A stretch of 64,000 nt of DNA from NCBI RefSeq assembly GCF_900143695.1, contig NZ_FRFE01000004.1, forward strand, positions 248,001-312,000, in the 5' to 3' direction. A program made the position numbers and the translations under genes. This DNA is from Desulfopila aestuarii DSM 18488 (GTDB lineage Bacteria > Desulfobacterota > Desulfobulbia > Desulfobulbales > Desulfocapsaceae). The notes beneath the pieces are model-generated. The model saw only the letters and a program-made list of their open reading frames with translations, was not told the origin of the DNA and did no database searches. Below, in pieces: positions 25,413-35,011 of the stretch (positions within the stretch are counted from its first letter, which is position 1; every line of letters begins with the position of its first letter).

Positions 25413-26462
25413 ATGGAAACATGGCAGAACATACTGAGAGACAGTATTACCACTTATGACGATTTGAAGAAACATCTTGGTTGCGATAATCCCGCAATTC
25501 ATGATGTTATTTCTACCTATCCGCTACGCATCAACCCCTATTATCTCGGACTGATCAAAAAACCAGGTGATCCTCTCTGGCGACAGGCGGTTGCCGATCC
25601 TGATGAATTATGCGATACAGTTTGCCAGTCCGACCCGCTAGGCGAGGAAAAATTGAGCGCCGCCCCCCATCTGGTACATAAATATCCTGATCGGGTGCTG
25701 CTGCTGGTCAACGGTCAGTGCGCAATGTATTGTCGTTTCTGTACGAGAAAACGAATGGTTGGCACGGAGCGAATGACTATATCTCCTAAATCACTTCGTA
25801 AAGCCTATGACTACCTGCGCAATAACCCGCAGGTACGTGAAGTGCTGATCTCCGGTGGCGACCCACTGCTGCTTCCAGATGAAATGATCGGAGACATTCT
25901 CGCTGAGCTACGAAGTATCCCTAGTATTGAAGTAATCCGGATCGGCAGTCGCGTTCCCTGCACCCTGCCAATGCGTATTACACCACGCCTCGTAGGAATT
26001 CTGCGGCAACACCACCCACTCTATATCAACACCCATTTCAACCATCCCCTTGAGTTGACCGAAGAAGCACACCGTGCCTGCTCTCTACTTGCTGATGGTG
26101 GCATTCCGCTCGGCTGCCAGACCGTTCTCCTAAAAGGGGTCAACGATTCTCTCGAAATCCTGAAAGAGCTATTCACCGGACTTTTGCGAATGCGCGTCAA
26201 ACCGTATTATCTCTTCCAGGCAGACCTCACTAGAGGAACCGACCACCTCCGCACCCACAGTTCGGTCGGTATCAACCTTATGCGAGGGCTTCTCGGCCAC
26301 ATCTCCGGCATGGCCCTGCCGACGCTTGCCCTTGACGCTCCGAACGGCAAAGGGAAAATCCCCCTCACGCCGCAATACATCATTCAGCAGGGGGAAAAAC
26401 TCGAATTTACAAACTATCTAGGCGAGATCTGCACCTATCCCGAAGCTGGAGACCCTATCTAG
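25413..26462 (+). CDS. KamA-family radical SAM aminomutase
   Basis: This 349-residue radical SAM/PLP protein belongs to the lysine 2,3-aminomutase family. The cluster-binding motif is Cys103, Cys107, Cys110 (CAMYCRFC), followed by TRKRMVG and SGGDPLLL. The C-terminus has LALDAPNGKGKIPLTP, in which the second lysine of GKGK corresponds to the PLP lysine of KamA. Length is closer to EpmB (about 340) than to classical KamA (about 415), but the PLP segment is KamA-like. Possible roles are lysine or glutamate 2,3-aminomutase (compatible-solute synthesis) or EF-P modification; no EpmA partner or acetyltransferase is adjacent. The start is uncertain: ATG at 25404 or 25338 are alternatives, the latter overlapping the malic-enzyme start codon. 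Confidence 0.83.
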   Translation: METWQNILRDSITTYDDLKKHLGCDNPAIHDVISTYPLRINPYYLGLIKKPGDPLWRQAVADPDELCDTVCQSDPLGEEKLSAAPHLVHKYPDRVLLLVNGQCAMYCRFCTRKRMVGTERMTISPKSLRKAYDYLRNNPQVREVLISGGDPLLLPDEMIGDILAELRSIPSIEVIRIGSRVPCTLPMRITPRLVGILRQHHPLYINTHFNHPLELTEEAHRACSLLADGGIPLGCQTVLLKGVNDSLEILKELFTGLLRMRVKPYYLFQADLTRGTDHLRTHSSVGINLMRGLLGHISGMALPTLALDAPNGKGKIPLTPQYIIQQGEKLEFTNYLGEICTYPEAGDPI

Positions 26463-26582
26463 CTCGGGATGGTCACCAAATAGCTGCCAACTGCTGCTCA
26501 ATTTGCGAAATTGTGCTTTAGCCGGTGGATCAAACAGTCAACCTGTCTCCATAGATATCAGCGAAATGGCAATCTACCTCCC

Positions 26583-26602
26583 AGGCTTTTTTAGCCTTTT
26601 TG
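26583..26602 (+). terminator. Short hairpin terminator after the KamA-like gene
   Basis: AGGCT (26583-26587), a TTTTT loop, AGCCT (26593-26597) and then TTTTTG. The stem is only five pairs, so this is a weak candidate. The rest of the 238-base gap before the HDOD-GGDEF gene shows nothing further. Confidence 0.33.
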
Positions 26603-26700
26603 CACTTCAACTTGCCTCAGCACCATCCTTCACGCTATAATCATCTCACATTGATCACTCATCGCGTCTTCAGTTTGCCACCTCAGCCTATTCAACTCAT

Positions 26701-28257
26701 ATGAAAAAAGAAGAAATTCTGAAGAAAGTCATTGACTCTACGGATCTGCCCACCCTGCCGAATGTCGCTTCCAAGCTCATCACCATGACTGCTCGAGAAG
26801 ATACGACACTTGCGGATATTGCAGCACTGGTCAGCCAGGATGTTTCCCTATCCGCCAAGATCCTCAAAGTGGCAAACTCTGCCTTTTACAGTTTCCCACA
26901 ACAGATCGGCTCCATCAAACAGGCTGTTTCCATACTCGGCACCAACGCCGTGCGCAGTTTGGTTCTCTCTTTTTCTTTTTTGACCATGAAGCGCGGCAAA
27001 CAAAAGACCACGTTTAATTTTGAACGCTTTTGGGAACGCTCTCTTGCCTCTGGAGTTGCCTCCAAACTGATTCTCGAAAAAGTCAAAGATGCTGACACTG
27101 AAGAGATATTTATCTGTGGCCTTTTACAGAATCTTGGCGAGTTGATCTTTGCCCGAACGATGCCGGAGACGTATGACGAGGTTGTACGCATCGTTGAAGA
27201 GCAGAAAAAAGACCCCGCCACGGTAGAGCTGGAACTTATCGGTATCCAGCATGCCGATGTTGGTTATCACGTGGCCAAACACTGGGGGTTTCCGGAGATG
27301 CTGCTCCTGCCGATACTGCACCATCATGCCCCTGAAGAGTACACAGGAAACAACAAGAAATTACGCCAGACCATACATGCTGTTTATCTTTCCGATCTTC
27401 TCACGAATATCCTCTTTGCCGACAATCCGGAAGAATTTCATGAAAAATTCAGGGAAGGAGCGAAACAACTCCTGCAACTCTCCAACGAAGATATCGAGGC
27501 AATCCTTTCCGACCTCCACCTCCAGGTTGAGCAGGCTGGTGACTATTTTGACCTGAAAATCAAAAATACCAAATCTGTCCAGGAAATCCTCCAGGAGGCC
27601 AACATCCGCTTAAGCCTCATGAATCTCGATTATGCCCAGATGAATAAACAGCTGATCCAGGCCAAGATCGCCCTCGAGAAACTGACTGCCGAGCTGGAAG
27701 AAAAAAACAAGGTCCTCGACAATCTTGCCAATCTCGATGGCCTGACCGGGGTTTATAATCACCGTTTTTTCCAGAACACCCTGGAGCAAGAGGTGAGCCG
27801 CGCCATTCGCCGCGAGTCGATGTTATCTCTTATTCTTGTTGATATTGATAATTTCAAGGTCTTCAACGATACGTACGGTCATCAGACCGGCGATTTTGTC
27901 TTAAAGGCCTTTGCCGAAACGCTCAAAAAGCATCTCAGGAACTATGACACCCTGGCGCGCTATGGAGGTGAGGAATTCGTTGTTATTCTGCCGGAAACAA
28001 CAGATGAAGAGGCCATGGTCGTAGCAGAAAAACTGCGAAGAGCTGTTGAGGAGCAGACCTACAAAGATTCCCGTGAAACCTACAAGGTAACAGCAAGCTT
28101 CGGTGTTGCCTCCTGCGCCCCAGGCATTGTTGATGATTTTACGAAATCACTCTTTATCAATAATGCTGACGAAGCCTTATATGACGCCAAGGACAAGGGA
28201 CGTAACCGGGTTTCTATCTATGCCCCAAAAAAGAAGTGGTATTCTTTTTCAAAATAG
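26701..28257 (+). CDS. HDOD-GGDEF diguanylate cyclase
   Basis: This 518-residue cytoplasmic signalling protein has an N-terminal HDOD domain (residues ~10-210; LPTLPNVASKLITM, LSAKILKVANSAFYS), a coiled-coil linker (~310-340), and a C-terminal GGDEF domain (~345-505). The active site is GGEEF at 422-426, competent for making c-di-GMP from two GTP. The product-inhibition I-site RxxD is present as RNYD (413-416), five residues upstream. It therefore probably makes c-di-GMP under feedback control. HDOD domains sense unknown signals or bind partners. The PilZ protein at 3262-5607 is a possible reader of its product. It starts at ATG 26701 and is convergent with priA. Confidence 0.92.
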   Translation: MKKEEILKKVIDSTDLPTLPNVASKLITMTAREDTTLADIAALVSQDVSLSAKILKVANSAFYSFPQQIGSIKQAVSILGTNAVRSLVLSFSFLTMKRGKQKTTFNFERFWERSLASGVASKLILEKVKDADTEEIFICGLLQNLGELIFARTMPETYDEVVRIVEEQKKDPATVELELIGIQHADVGYHVAKHWGFPEMLLLPILHHHAPEEYTGNNKKLRQTIHAVYLSDLLTNILFADNPEEFHEKFREGAKQLLQLSNEDIEAILSDLHLQVEQAGDYFDLKIKNTKSVQEILQEANIRLSLMNLDYAQMNKQLIQAKIALEKLTAELEEKNKVLDNLANLDGLTGVYNHRFFQNTLEQEVSRAIRRESMLSLILVDIDNFKVFNDTYGHQTGDFVLKAFAETLKKHLRNYDTLARYGGEEFVVILPETTDEEAMVVAEKLRRAVEEQTYKDSRETYKVTASFGVASCAPGIVDDFTKSLFINNADEALYDAKDKGRNRVSIYAPKKKWYSFSK

Positions 28258-28277
28258 ATCACCGCAACATCTTTCAT

Positions 28278-28307
28278 CGGCACCTCTTTCATCATTAAGA
28301 GGTGCCG
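28278..28307. terminator. Hairpin between HDOD-GGDEF gene and priA
   Basis: Perfect 11-base-pair stem CGGCACCTCTT (28278-28288) / AAGAGGTGCCG (28297-28307) with an eight-base loop, in the 55-base gap between convergent genes. The U tracts are poor on both strands, so it may act as a processing or blocking structure as much as an intrinsic terminator. Confidence 0.55.
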
Positions 28308-28312
28308 GTTAT

Positions 28313-30841
28313 CTACATCATATTTTCCGGGTCTTTATCCAGCATAACCTTGCACCGACCACTCACAAGCTCCTGTTGATTCTGCCGTACATAGCTACAC
28401 AGCGCGTCGAGAATCTCAATGGACGCCGCTTTTATCATCACCTGCCAGCGATAGTTCTTTTTCACCCGGTCGATGGGTGATGGTGCGGGTCCCAGTATTT
28501 CCACAAAACTCTTTTTTTCTTTGACGGCGGCTCTGCAGGCTGCGGCAATTCGACTCGCGCTACGTTCAACGTCCTGCTCGGATTCGCCCTGAATATGAAT
28601 TGCCACCAACCGCACAAAAGGCGGAAATGCAGGATTCTTTCGCAGTTCGAGTTCCTTTTCCACCAAATGACGATAGCTGTGGGTACGAGCGAGGCTAATG
28701 GCATAATGTTCGGGACGCATGGTCTGGATATAGACTTCACCTGGCGAATCCCCCCTGCCTGCCCGCCCTGTTACCTGTGTGATAAGCTGAAAGGTTTTTT
28801 CGGCTGCCCGATAATCAGGGATCGCCAGACCACCATCAGCCCAGACCACTCCAACCAGGGTCACGCCAGGAAAATGGTGGCCTTTAGCAACCATCTGGGT
28901 GCCAACCAGAATATCGATCTCTCCGCCACGCATGAGCTTTAATGTCTGCAGAAATGCTTTTCTGTCTTTCGCGGTATCCGTATCAAGCCTGGCGACTCTT
29001 GCTAAGGGAAGCATTTCCTGCAATTCCGTCTCAACCCTTTCGGTACCGAATCCAACCGGCACGAGTTGCATCGATCCGCAACTCTCGCAGACGGTCTTCT
29101 CATGTACACTATAGCCGCAGTAATGACACAACAGCTGTTGCGTTGATCGATGGAGAGTGAGGGTCACATGACAATCGCGACACTGTACCGGGGTGCCGCA
29201 CTCCTGACAAAGTACATTACTTGAAAAACCACGCCTATTGATAAGAATGACACTCTGGCGACCTGCTATAAAGTTCTCTTCCAATGCTTTTCGCAGCTGC
29301 GGCCGAAATAGACTCCTCTTGCCGCTCGACTGTTGCTTACGCAGATCAATCAACGTAACTTTCGGAAGCGAACGATTACCTACCCTGTTATCCATTGTCA
29401 GAAGACGGTATTTGCCACACAACGCATTGTGATAGCTCACCACCGATGGTGTCGCCGAAGCAAGAAGCACAACAATCCCCTGCTGTTTGGCCCTTACAAC
29501 CGCAAGGTCCCTGCCATTATACCGTAAACTGTCATCCTGCTTGAGACCGGCATCGTGCTCCTCATCAACGACAATAAGGCCCAAATCGTTCAGCGGCGCG
29601 AATATTGCCGACCTCGCCCCGATCACAATTTTCGCCTCACCGGACATTGCCAGAGACCATTGATCGAACCGCTCAGAAGCACTAAGTCCAGAATGGAGCA
29701 GCACCACCTGCTCTCCAAAGCGCGAAACAAAATGGGCCTCCAGCTGGGTGGCTAAGGCAATCTCCGGAACTATCACCAGCACGCTTTTCCCTTGTCTCAG
29801 GGCAGCGGCAGTGGCCTGCAAATACACCTCAGTTTTCCCTGAGCCGGTAACACCATGTAACAGAAAAGGGGTATATCCCCCCTGTTCGATTGCCGGAACA
29901 ATTTCAGCTAATGCAACGTTCTGCTCATCGGTCAGTTCCGTGGGTGCAGGAAAGAATTCCAATCTTTCACCCAGAGGGCTGCGAAATACCCTTTTCTTCT
30001 GCTCTGTGACCAACCTTTTTTCTTTAAGATCGCAAATGCCTTTGGCTGCACCGGCGTAGAGTTCCAACAACTCTTTTCGAGGTGAAGTACCATCAACTGA
30101 TTTCTCCTCCAAACCCTTCATATAATACAAGGTCTTGGCTTCTGAAAGCTTGAGTTCAAGCCCCAGTTCTGCATCGAGTTGCCTGCGGTAATGCTGAAAT
30201 ATTTCTGACTCGTCAGGTAGATCAACAGAGGGTTGAGGCAACCAATGCTGCAGGCGGTAACATACCTCCATTTTCTCCTTTACCCCATCACTGGTGACCG
30301 ATTCACAAAGCCGGAGTACGCCAAGTTTGATAAACTGCTGGATTGTCTTCTTCCACACCTTGCTAGCCAGCAGCTCCTTGGTAGCTGCAGCAGAAAGACT
30401 GCCCTTTTCCTGCAATGTAATCCGCCATTTCTCATCAGGAAGAGAAAGAAAACGCTCATCTTCTCTTGCGCTGTCGACCAGCTCAAGGCAGCGTACACTT
30501 CGTGGCGACATCCCCGCCGGCAAAGCAGCTCGGATCACCTCTCCGATCGGGTAATGGTAATAGTTTGAAATCCAGCGAAAGAGAGCAATAAGACTACAAG
30601 GAAAGACCGGTTTCACATCCAGGACTTCAGCAATATCTCTGATTTTAAATTCCCCTGATGCCACAACATCCTCAGCCAGCACATACCCCGTGACTTTTCG
30701 TCCCCCAAGTGGAACCAGAACCCGCCTGCCAATAAGCGAAATGGTTCCGTCGCCATCAGGGTTTGCAGATATTTTAACGGGCAAACGATAGGTGAGAGTC
30801 TGGTCAATCGGCGCCGCGACAGCTATTTCCAACAGCATCAT
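28313..30841 (-). CDS. priA: PriA primosomal helicase
   Basis: This 842-residue protein is the replication restart helicase PriA. It has the N-terminal DNA-binding domain (LEIAVAAPIDQTLTYRLP), Walker A HGVTGSGKTEVYLQA, the Walker B box VVDEEHDAGLKQDD, the zinc-binding cysteine cluster between helicase motifs (CQECGTPVQCRDC, LLCHYCGYSV, CESCGS), and helicase C-terminal motifs including QVTGRAGRGDSPGEVYIQT. It reloads DnaB at stalled forks. Length is somewhat longer than E. coli PriA (732), due mainly to a longer region before the Walker A. It begins with two consecutive ATG codons and is divergent from hrpA. Confidence 0.94.
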   Translation of the reverse strand: MMLLEIAVAAPIDQTLTYRLPVKISANPDGDGTISLIGRRVLVPLGGRKVTGYVLAEDVVASGEFKIRDIAEVLDVKPVFPCSLIALFRWISNYYHYPIGEVIRAALPAGMSPRSVRCLELVDSAREDERFLSLPDEKWRITLQEKGSLSAAATKELLASKVWKKTIQQFIKLGVLRLCESVTSDGVKEKMEVCYRLQHWLPQPSVDLPDESEIFQHYRRQLDAELGLELKLSEAKTLYYMKGLEEKSVDGTSPRKELLELYAGAAKGICDLKEKRLVTEQKKRVFRSPLGERLEFFPAPTELTDEQNVALAEIVPAIEQGGYTPFLLHGVTGSGKTEVYLQATAAALRQGKSVLVIVPEIALATQLEAHFVSRFGEQVVLLHSGLSASERFDQWSLAMSGEAKIVIGARSAIFAPLNDLGLIVVDEEHDAGLKQDDSLRYNGRDLAVVRAKQQGIVVLLASATPSVVSYHNALCGKYRLLTMDNRVGNRSLPKVTLIDLRKQQSSGKRSLFRPQLRKALEENFIAGRQSVILINRRGFSSNVLCQECGTPVQCRDCHVTLTLHRSTQQLLCHYCGYSVHEKTVCESCGSMQLVPVGFGTERVETELQEMLPLARVARLDTDTAKDRKAFLQTLKLMRGGEIDILVGTQMVAKGHHFPGVTLVGVVWADGGLAIPDYRAAEKTFQLITQVTGRAGRGDSPGEVYIQTMRPEHYAISLARTHSYRHLVEKELELRKNPAFPPFVRLVAIHIQGESEQDVERSASRIAAACRAAVKEKKSFVEILGPAPSPIDRVKKNYRWQVMIKAASIEILDALCSYVRQNQQELVSGRCKVMLDKDPENMM

Positions 30842-31049
30842 AATAACAAAAGATGAAAAACAGGTGAATCAACAGGTGATACGTCCGAATCACATGGCCG
30901 CATCTATTGACGGAAAAGGGTGGTTCTGGGTACAACTAGTGGAAGCCACCGTGAGACTTTTTGCTAACGAAAAGCTTTTACCTGTGGTAAAGAGTTTCTT
31001 TTTTGCAACACAGAATTACCATACTTCACCTTTCTCAGTCATCCTATTA

Positions 31050-34000
31050 ATGCGTATTCATTTCCCTCAGGAGCTGCCTGTTGTTGCCCGCAAGGAGGCA
31101 ATACGCGAAGCTATTGCCAATAATCCGGTGGTAATCGTTGCCGGCGACACCGGCTCCGGAAAAACCACCCAGATACCGAAAATCTGCCTTGAACTTTATC
31201 CTGATTCTGAGCTTCTCATCGGCTGCACCCAGCCACGCCGGATTGCTGCATCGTCGGTCTCGAGCCGGGTCAGTGAAGAACTTGGGAAATTTGGCAATAT
31301 CGTCGGCTATAAAATCCGTTTTCACGACTATACCAGCGATATAACACGAATCAAGTTCATGACCGACGGCGTGCTGCTGGCAGAGACCCGCAACGACCCT
31401 CTGCTCAAACGCTATAAGGTTATTGTGCTCGACGAGGCCCACGAACGAAGCCTCAATATCGACTTTCTCCTCGGCTATCTGAAAAAAATACTCCCCCGGC
31501 GCCCTGATCTTAAACTGATAGTCACTTCGGCCACCATTGATACAGCGGCTTTTTCCAAACACTTTAATGACGCACCGGTTGTGCAGGTCTCAGGCCGAAC
31601 CTATCCCGTCACCGTCCGTTATCAACCGCCCGAAACAGATAACGAAGGTGAAGACGACAGCTATGTGGAACGCTGTGCAGAGGCGATCGTCTCTATTTAT
31701 TCCAGCCAACCACCTGGCGACATTCTGGCCTTTCTGCCAACGGAAAAAGATATTCGCGCCTGCTGCGCTCTGGTAGCAAAAAAAGCCCAGGACGCTGTGG
31801 TACTGCCGATGTTCGGGCGCCTGCAATCAGCCGATCAGCGCCGCATCTTCCAAAGCTATAGTGCAACCAAGATCGTTATCGCCACCAACGTCGCCGAGAC
31901 CTCGATCACCGTACCAGGCATCCGTTATGTTGTGGACAGCGGTTTGGCCCGGATGTCCTTTTACAATGCCAGGGCAAAAACCACCAGCCTGCCGATTCAC
32001 CGTATCTCGAAAGCAAGCTGCGACCAGCGGAAAGGCCGCTGCGGTCGGATAGGGCCCGGTATTTGTGTTCGACTCTACTCAGAAGAGGACTACAATAATC
32101 GCGACGAATTCACAGCCCCCGAAATCACAAGGGCCAACCTTGCCGAAGTCATCTTGCAGATGGTCTCGCTGCAGTTGGGTCGGCCGGACCAATTTCCATT
32201 CATTGATCCGCCACATAAAAATGCAATCCGTGACGGCTATAAACTATTGCAGGAGCTGGGTGCCATCTCTCCAGACAACACACTCACACCTGCCGGCCGG
32301 TTCATGTCTGAGCTACCGGTCGATCCCTGTATTTCCAGAATCCTTCTTGAAGCAAAAAACGAGGACTGTCTGCACGAAGTCAAGATAATCGCTTCAGCAC
32401 TGGCTATCCAGGACCCCCGCATTCGACCAGCTGAAAAAGAAAACGAAGCGGATGCCGCCCACCGGCAGTTTGCTCATAAGCATTCCGATTTCATGACGCT
32501 GTTAAATATCTGGAATCATTTCCAGGAGGATCAGGAACTCGGCCGTTCCTGGTCACGGCTTAAAAAATACTGCACTACCCACTTCCTGTCGTTCCAACGT
32601 ATGCGAGAATGGGTCGATCTTCATGAGCAGCTGAGTGATCTCTTGCAACGTCGCAAAGATTTTTCCGACAACCGTCAACAGGGCTCTTACGAACAGATCC
32701 ATAAATCGCTGGCGTGCGGGTTCTTGCGCAACATAGCAGTAAAAAAGCAACCGAAAATCTATCAGGGCGCCGCTAACCGTGAGCTCATGATCTTTCCCGG
32801 CTCACACCAGTTTCTCACCGCCGGTCAATGGATCATCGCCGCCTCTTTCATCGAAACCAATCGCCTCTACGCCCTGACGGTAGCGACTATCGAGTCTGAC
32901 TGGCTTGAACCACTCGCCCCCCACCTGGTGAAATACTCCTGGTCGAATCCACGCTGGAACAAAAAGACGGGTCAGGTGGTGGCGGATGAAAAGGTAACCC
33001 TTTTTGGGCTGATTATCGTTACCGGCCGGCTGGTCAATTTTCCCAAACGGGATCCTAAAAATGTTGCCGAAGCCCGGACCATTTTCATTCAGGCGGCACT
33101 CATAGAGGGTAATCTTTCCGGCCAATACCCGTTTCTCGAACACAACCAGCAATTGATCGACACATGGAGAAAAGCAGAGGACAGACTTAGAACAACCGCC
33201 ATCGTTCACGATGACAGCACTCTCTTTGCTTTTTACGAAAACCGTTTGCCGGATGAGGTCTGTGACAAAACCAGCCTTAACAAATGGCTGAAAAAAAGAG
33301 GCCATAAAAGGTTGATGATGTCCGAGGAGGATATTGTCAGAAACCGCCCGGATGACAATGTTCTATCAGATTTCCCTTCTCAACTATACATCAACAGTTT
33401 TGAGTTCCAACTCGATTATAACTTTTCTCCTGGCAGCGAAAGTGACGGCGTAACTGTTCGTATTCCCCTATCACTGGCACCCACTCTGCAACCCGCTGCT
33501 TTTGAATGGCTGGTTCCCGGACTACTTCGCCAAAAAATTCTTTTCCTGATCAAAGGATTGCCCAAGAGTTTGCGTCGACATCTCGTTCCTGCAAATCTCA
33601 CCGTCGATAGACTGATGGACGATATCGACCTTTACAACGGCTCACTCTATAGCGCCTTATCTGGATCCGTTCACAAAATGTTCCGGATACACATTCAGCG
33701 GTCTGACTGGCCTGCTGAACTGCCAACCCACCTCCAGGCTCGCTTTGTCCTTTTTGATCTCAGCGGAAAAGAAGTCGCTGCCGGCCGTGATCTCCATCAA
33801 CTGATACAATCCTCGGAGGATATCACCGACAATAAAGCTCGATCCGCAATAATGGATGACAACACCAGCGCTCTTCTGGCCCGCTGGGAAAACTTTAGCA
33901 GCCGGACATGGGCTTTCGACGACCTGCAGACGCCCATTCCCATTCGAACACCGCAGCAGGATGTGGCTGGTTTTCTCTATCCGGTGCTCGTCGCTCAACC

Positions 34001-34805
34001 GGATAAAGGAGGCGTCGGGGTCACCTTTGTCAGCGACCAGAAGCAGGCAGAACAGGATAACATCGTTGGAACAAGCTGTCTTTTCCGACTCCAGTTTGGG
34101 GATGGCTATAAGGCATTGAAAAAATATTGCGAATCAATGTTATCAGGGCCTTCCGCCCTTTTCTTGTTGCAAGGAGGGCTAACGCGCAGGCAGGTGGTTG
34201 ATCAGATGATCACCTTCGTCATTCGGGCGCTCTTTCCTGCTGTAAACGGTACCATTCCAAGTCGCGAACTGTTTTTCGCACAAGTTGCCGCCATGCAGCA
34301 GAAGGGATTCTACCAGGAAGGTCGTCGAATTGTGGAAGAGGCAGTGTCAGTCTTAAAACTTCGCAAAGAAGTTCAGGAAAAATTAAACCACTTCCAACGA
34401 CTCGATGGCCGCAAACTCGTTTTCACCGCTGATATGGTCACATTGTTTCAGGAGCAACTGAACTCGATTGTTTCACGGGATTTTTTTATTTCAGCCAAAG
34501 TGGTCGATCTTGAAACAGCACTGCGACAACTGCAATGCCTTATCATACGGCTGGAGAGATTTTATGCAAATCCAGCTAAGGACCAGGAAAAAATGAAACT
34601 TCTGCAACCCCATCTGGAAACCCTGCTTCAGCTGGAAAAACGAAAACCGCAGATGACCGATGAGGCAAAGGCTCTGCTTGCGGAATATCAATTATTAATC
34701 GGTGAATACCGGATCTCCATCTTTTCTCCGGAATTGAAAACCCGTATGCCGGTTTCCGCAATAAAACTGCAGCAGCAGCGTCAGCTGGTTTTGAGCCGTT
34801 GCTGA
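31050..34805 (+). CDS. hrpA: HrpA-type DEAH-box RNA helicase
   Basis: From ATG 31050 the product is 1251 residues. Motif I is GDTGSGKTTQIPKICLE, motif II DEAH in VLDEAHERSLNIDFLLGYL, motif III SATID, and motif VI QRKGRCGR (DQRKGRCGRIGPG), then helicase-associated and OB-fold regions and the large C-terminal domain of HrpA. E. coli HrpA is about 1300 residues, so this is full length. HrpA helps rescue stalled or colliding ribosomes and processes mRNA. An in-frame extension to 30792 overlaps priA and has no family resemblance, so it is rejected. No strong ribosome site precedes the ATG. Confidence 0.92.
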   Translation: MRIHFPQELPVVARKEAIREAIANNPVVIVAGDTGSGKTTQIPKICLELYPDSELLIGCTQPRRIAASSVSSRVSEELGKFGNIVGYKIRFHDYTSDITRIKFMTDGVLLAETRNDPLLKRYKVIVLDEAHERSLNIDFLLGYLKKILPRRPDLKLIVTSATIDTAAFSKHFNDAPVVQVSGRTYPVTVRYQPPETDNEGEDDSYVERCAEAIVSIYSSQPPGDILAFLPTEKDIRACCALVAKKAQDAVVLPMFGRLQSADQRRIFQSYSATKIVIATNVAETSITVPGIRYVVDSGLARMSFYNARAKTTSLPIHRISKASCDQRKGRCGRIGPGICVRLYSEEDYNNRDEFTAPEITRANLAEVILQMVSLQLGRPDQFPFIDPPHKNAIRDGYKLLQELGAISPDNTLTPAGRFMSELPVDPCISRILLEAKNEDCLHEVKIIASALAIQDPRIRPAEKENEADAAHRQFAHKHSDFMTLLNIWNHFQEDQELGRSWSRLKKYCTTHFLSFQRMREWVDLHEQLSDLLQRRKDFSDNRQQGSYEQIHKSLACGFLRNIAVKKQPKIYQGAANRELMIFPGSHQFLTAGQWIIAASFIETNRLYALTVATIESDWLEPLAPHLVKYSWSNPRWNKKTGQVVADEKVTLFGLIIVTGRLVNFPKRDPKNVAEARTIFIQAALIEGNLSGQYPFLEHNQQLIDTWRKAEDRLRTTAIVHDDSTLFAFYENRLPDEVCDKTSLNKWLKKRGHKRLMMSEEDIVRNRPDDNVLSDFPSQLYINSFEFQLDYNFSPGSESDGVTVRIPLSLAPTLQPAAFEWLVPGLLRQKILFLIKGLPKSLRRHLVPANLTVDRLMDDIDLYNGSLYSALSGSVHKMFRIHIQRSDWPAELPTHLQARFVLFDLSGKEVAAGRDLHQLIQSSEDITDNKARSAIMDDNTSALLARWENFSSRTWAFDDLQTPIPIRTPQQDVAGFLYPVLVAQPDKGGVGVTFVSDQKQAEQDNIVGTSCLFRLQFGDGYKALKKYCESMLSGPSALFLLQGGLTRRQVVDQMITFVIRALFPAVNGTIPSRELFFAQVAAMQQKGFYQEGRRIVEEAVSVLKLRKEVQEKLNHFQRLDGRKLVFTADMVTLFQEQLNSIVSRDFFISAKVVDLETALRQLQCLIIRLERFYANPAKDQEKMKLLQPHLETLLQLEKRKPQMTDEAKALLAEYQLLIGEYRISIFSPELKTRMPVSAIKLQQQRQLVLSRC

Positions 34806-34841
34806 ATTCCGTATTCGCAGTCATCATTGATGAAAAAAACG

Positions 34842-34867
34842 CGCCAATGAAGAACGCCAATGAAGAA
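34842..34867. repeat. 13-base tandem duplication over a start codon
   Basis: CGCCAATGAAGAA occurs twice head to tail (34842-34854 and 34855-34867). Each copy carries an ATG; because the unit is 13 bases, the two ATGs are in different frames. The first frame stops after seven codons, the second opens the 41-codon membrane-protein frame. Confidence 0.8.
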
Positions 34868-34985
34868 TAAAGTTACCATCGGTCTCTTACTCTGCATGGC
34901 CGGCCTTATTTTCTTAAGCAGGAATCAAACCCTCTTAGGGTTACCGCTCTTTCTTCTGGGTTTTCTGCTGATGAACAAGAAATGA
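34860..34985 (+). CDS. Small hydrophobic membrane protein, 41 residues
   Basis: The frame from ATG 34860 encodes MKNK, a hydrophobic helix (VTIGLLLCMAGLIFLS), a short turn (RNQTL) and a second hydrophobic helix ending in LLMNKK. The hydrophobic composition with positive ends is what a real two-helix hairpin membrane peptide would have. I recognise no family. It lies 54 bases after hrpA and is convergent with the hybrid kinase gene. The ribosome site is poor, and the start lies in the second unit of a 13-base tandem repeat, which may have reduced or altered expression. It may be a chance frame. Confidence 0.45.
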   Translation: MKNKVTIGLLLCMAGLIFLSRNQTLLGLPLFLLGFLLMNKK

Positions 34986-35011
34986 TGGATTAAAAGAAGA
35001 ATAAAGGAGGA

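Noticed and set aside
30792-31049. N-terminal extension of hrpA
   Set aside because: Overlaps priA, and the 86 extra residues do not resemble DEAH helicases.
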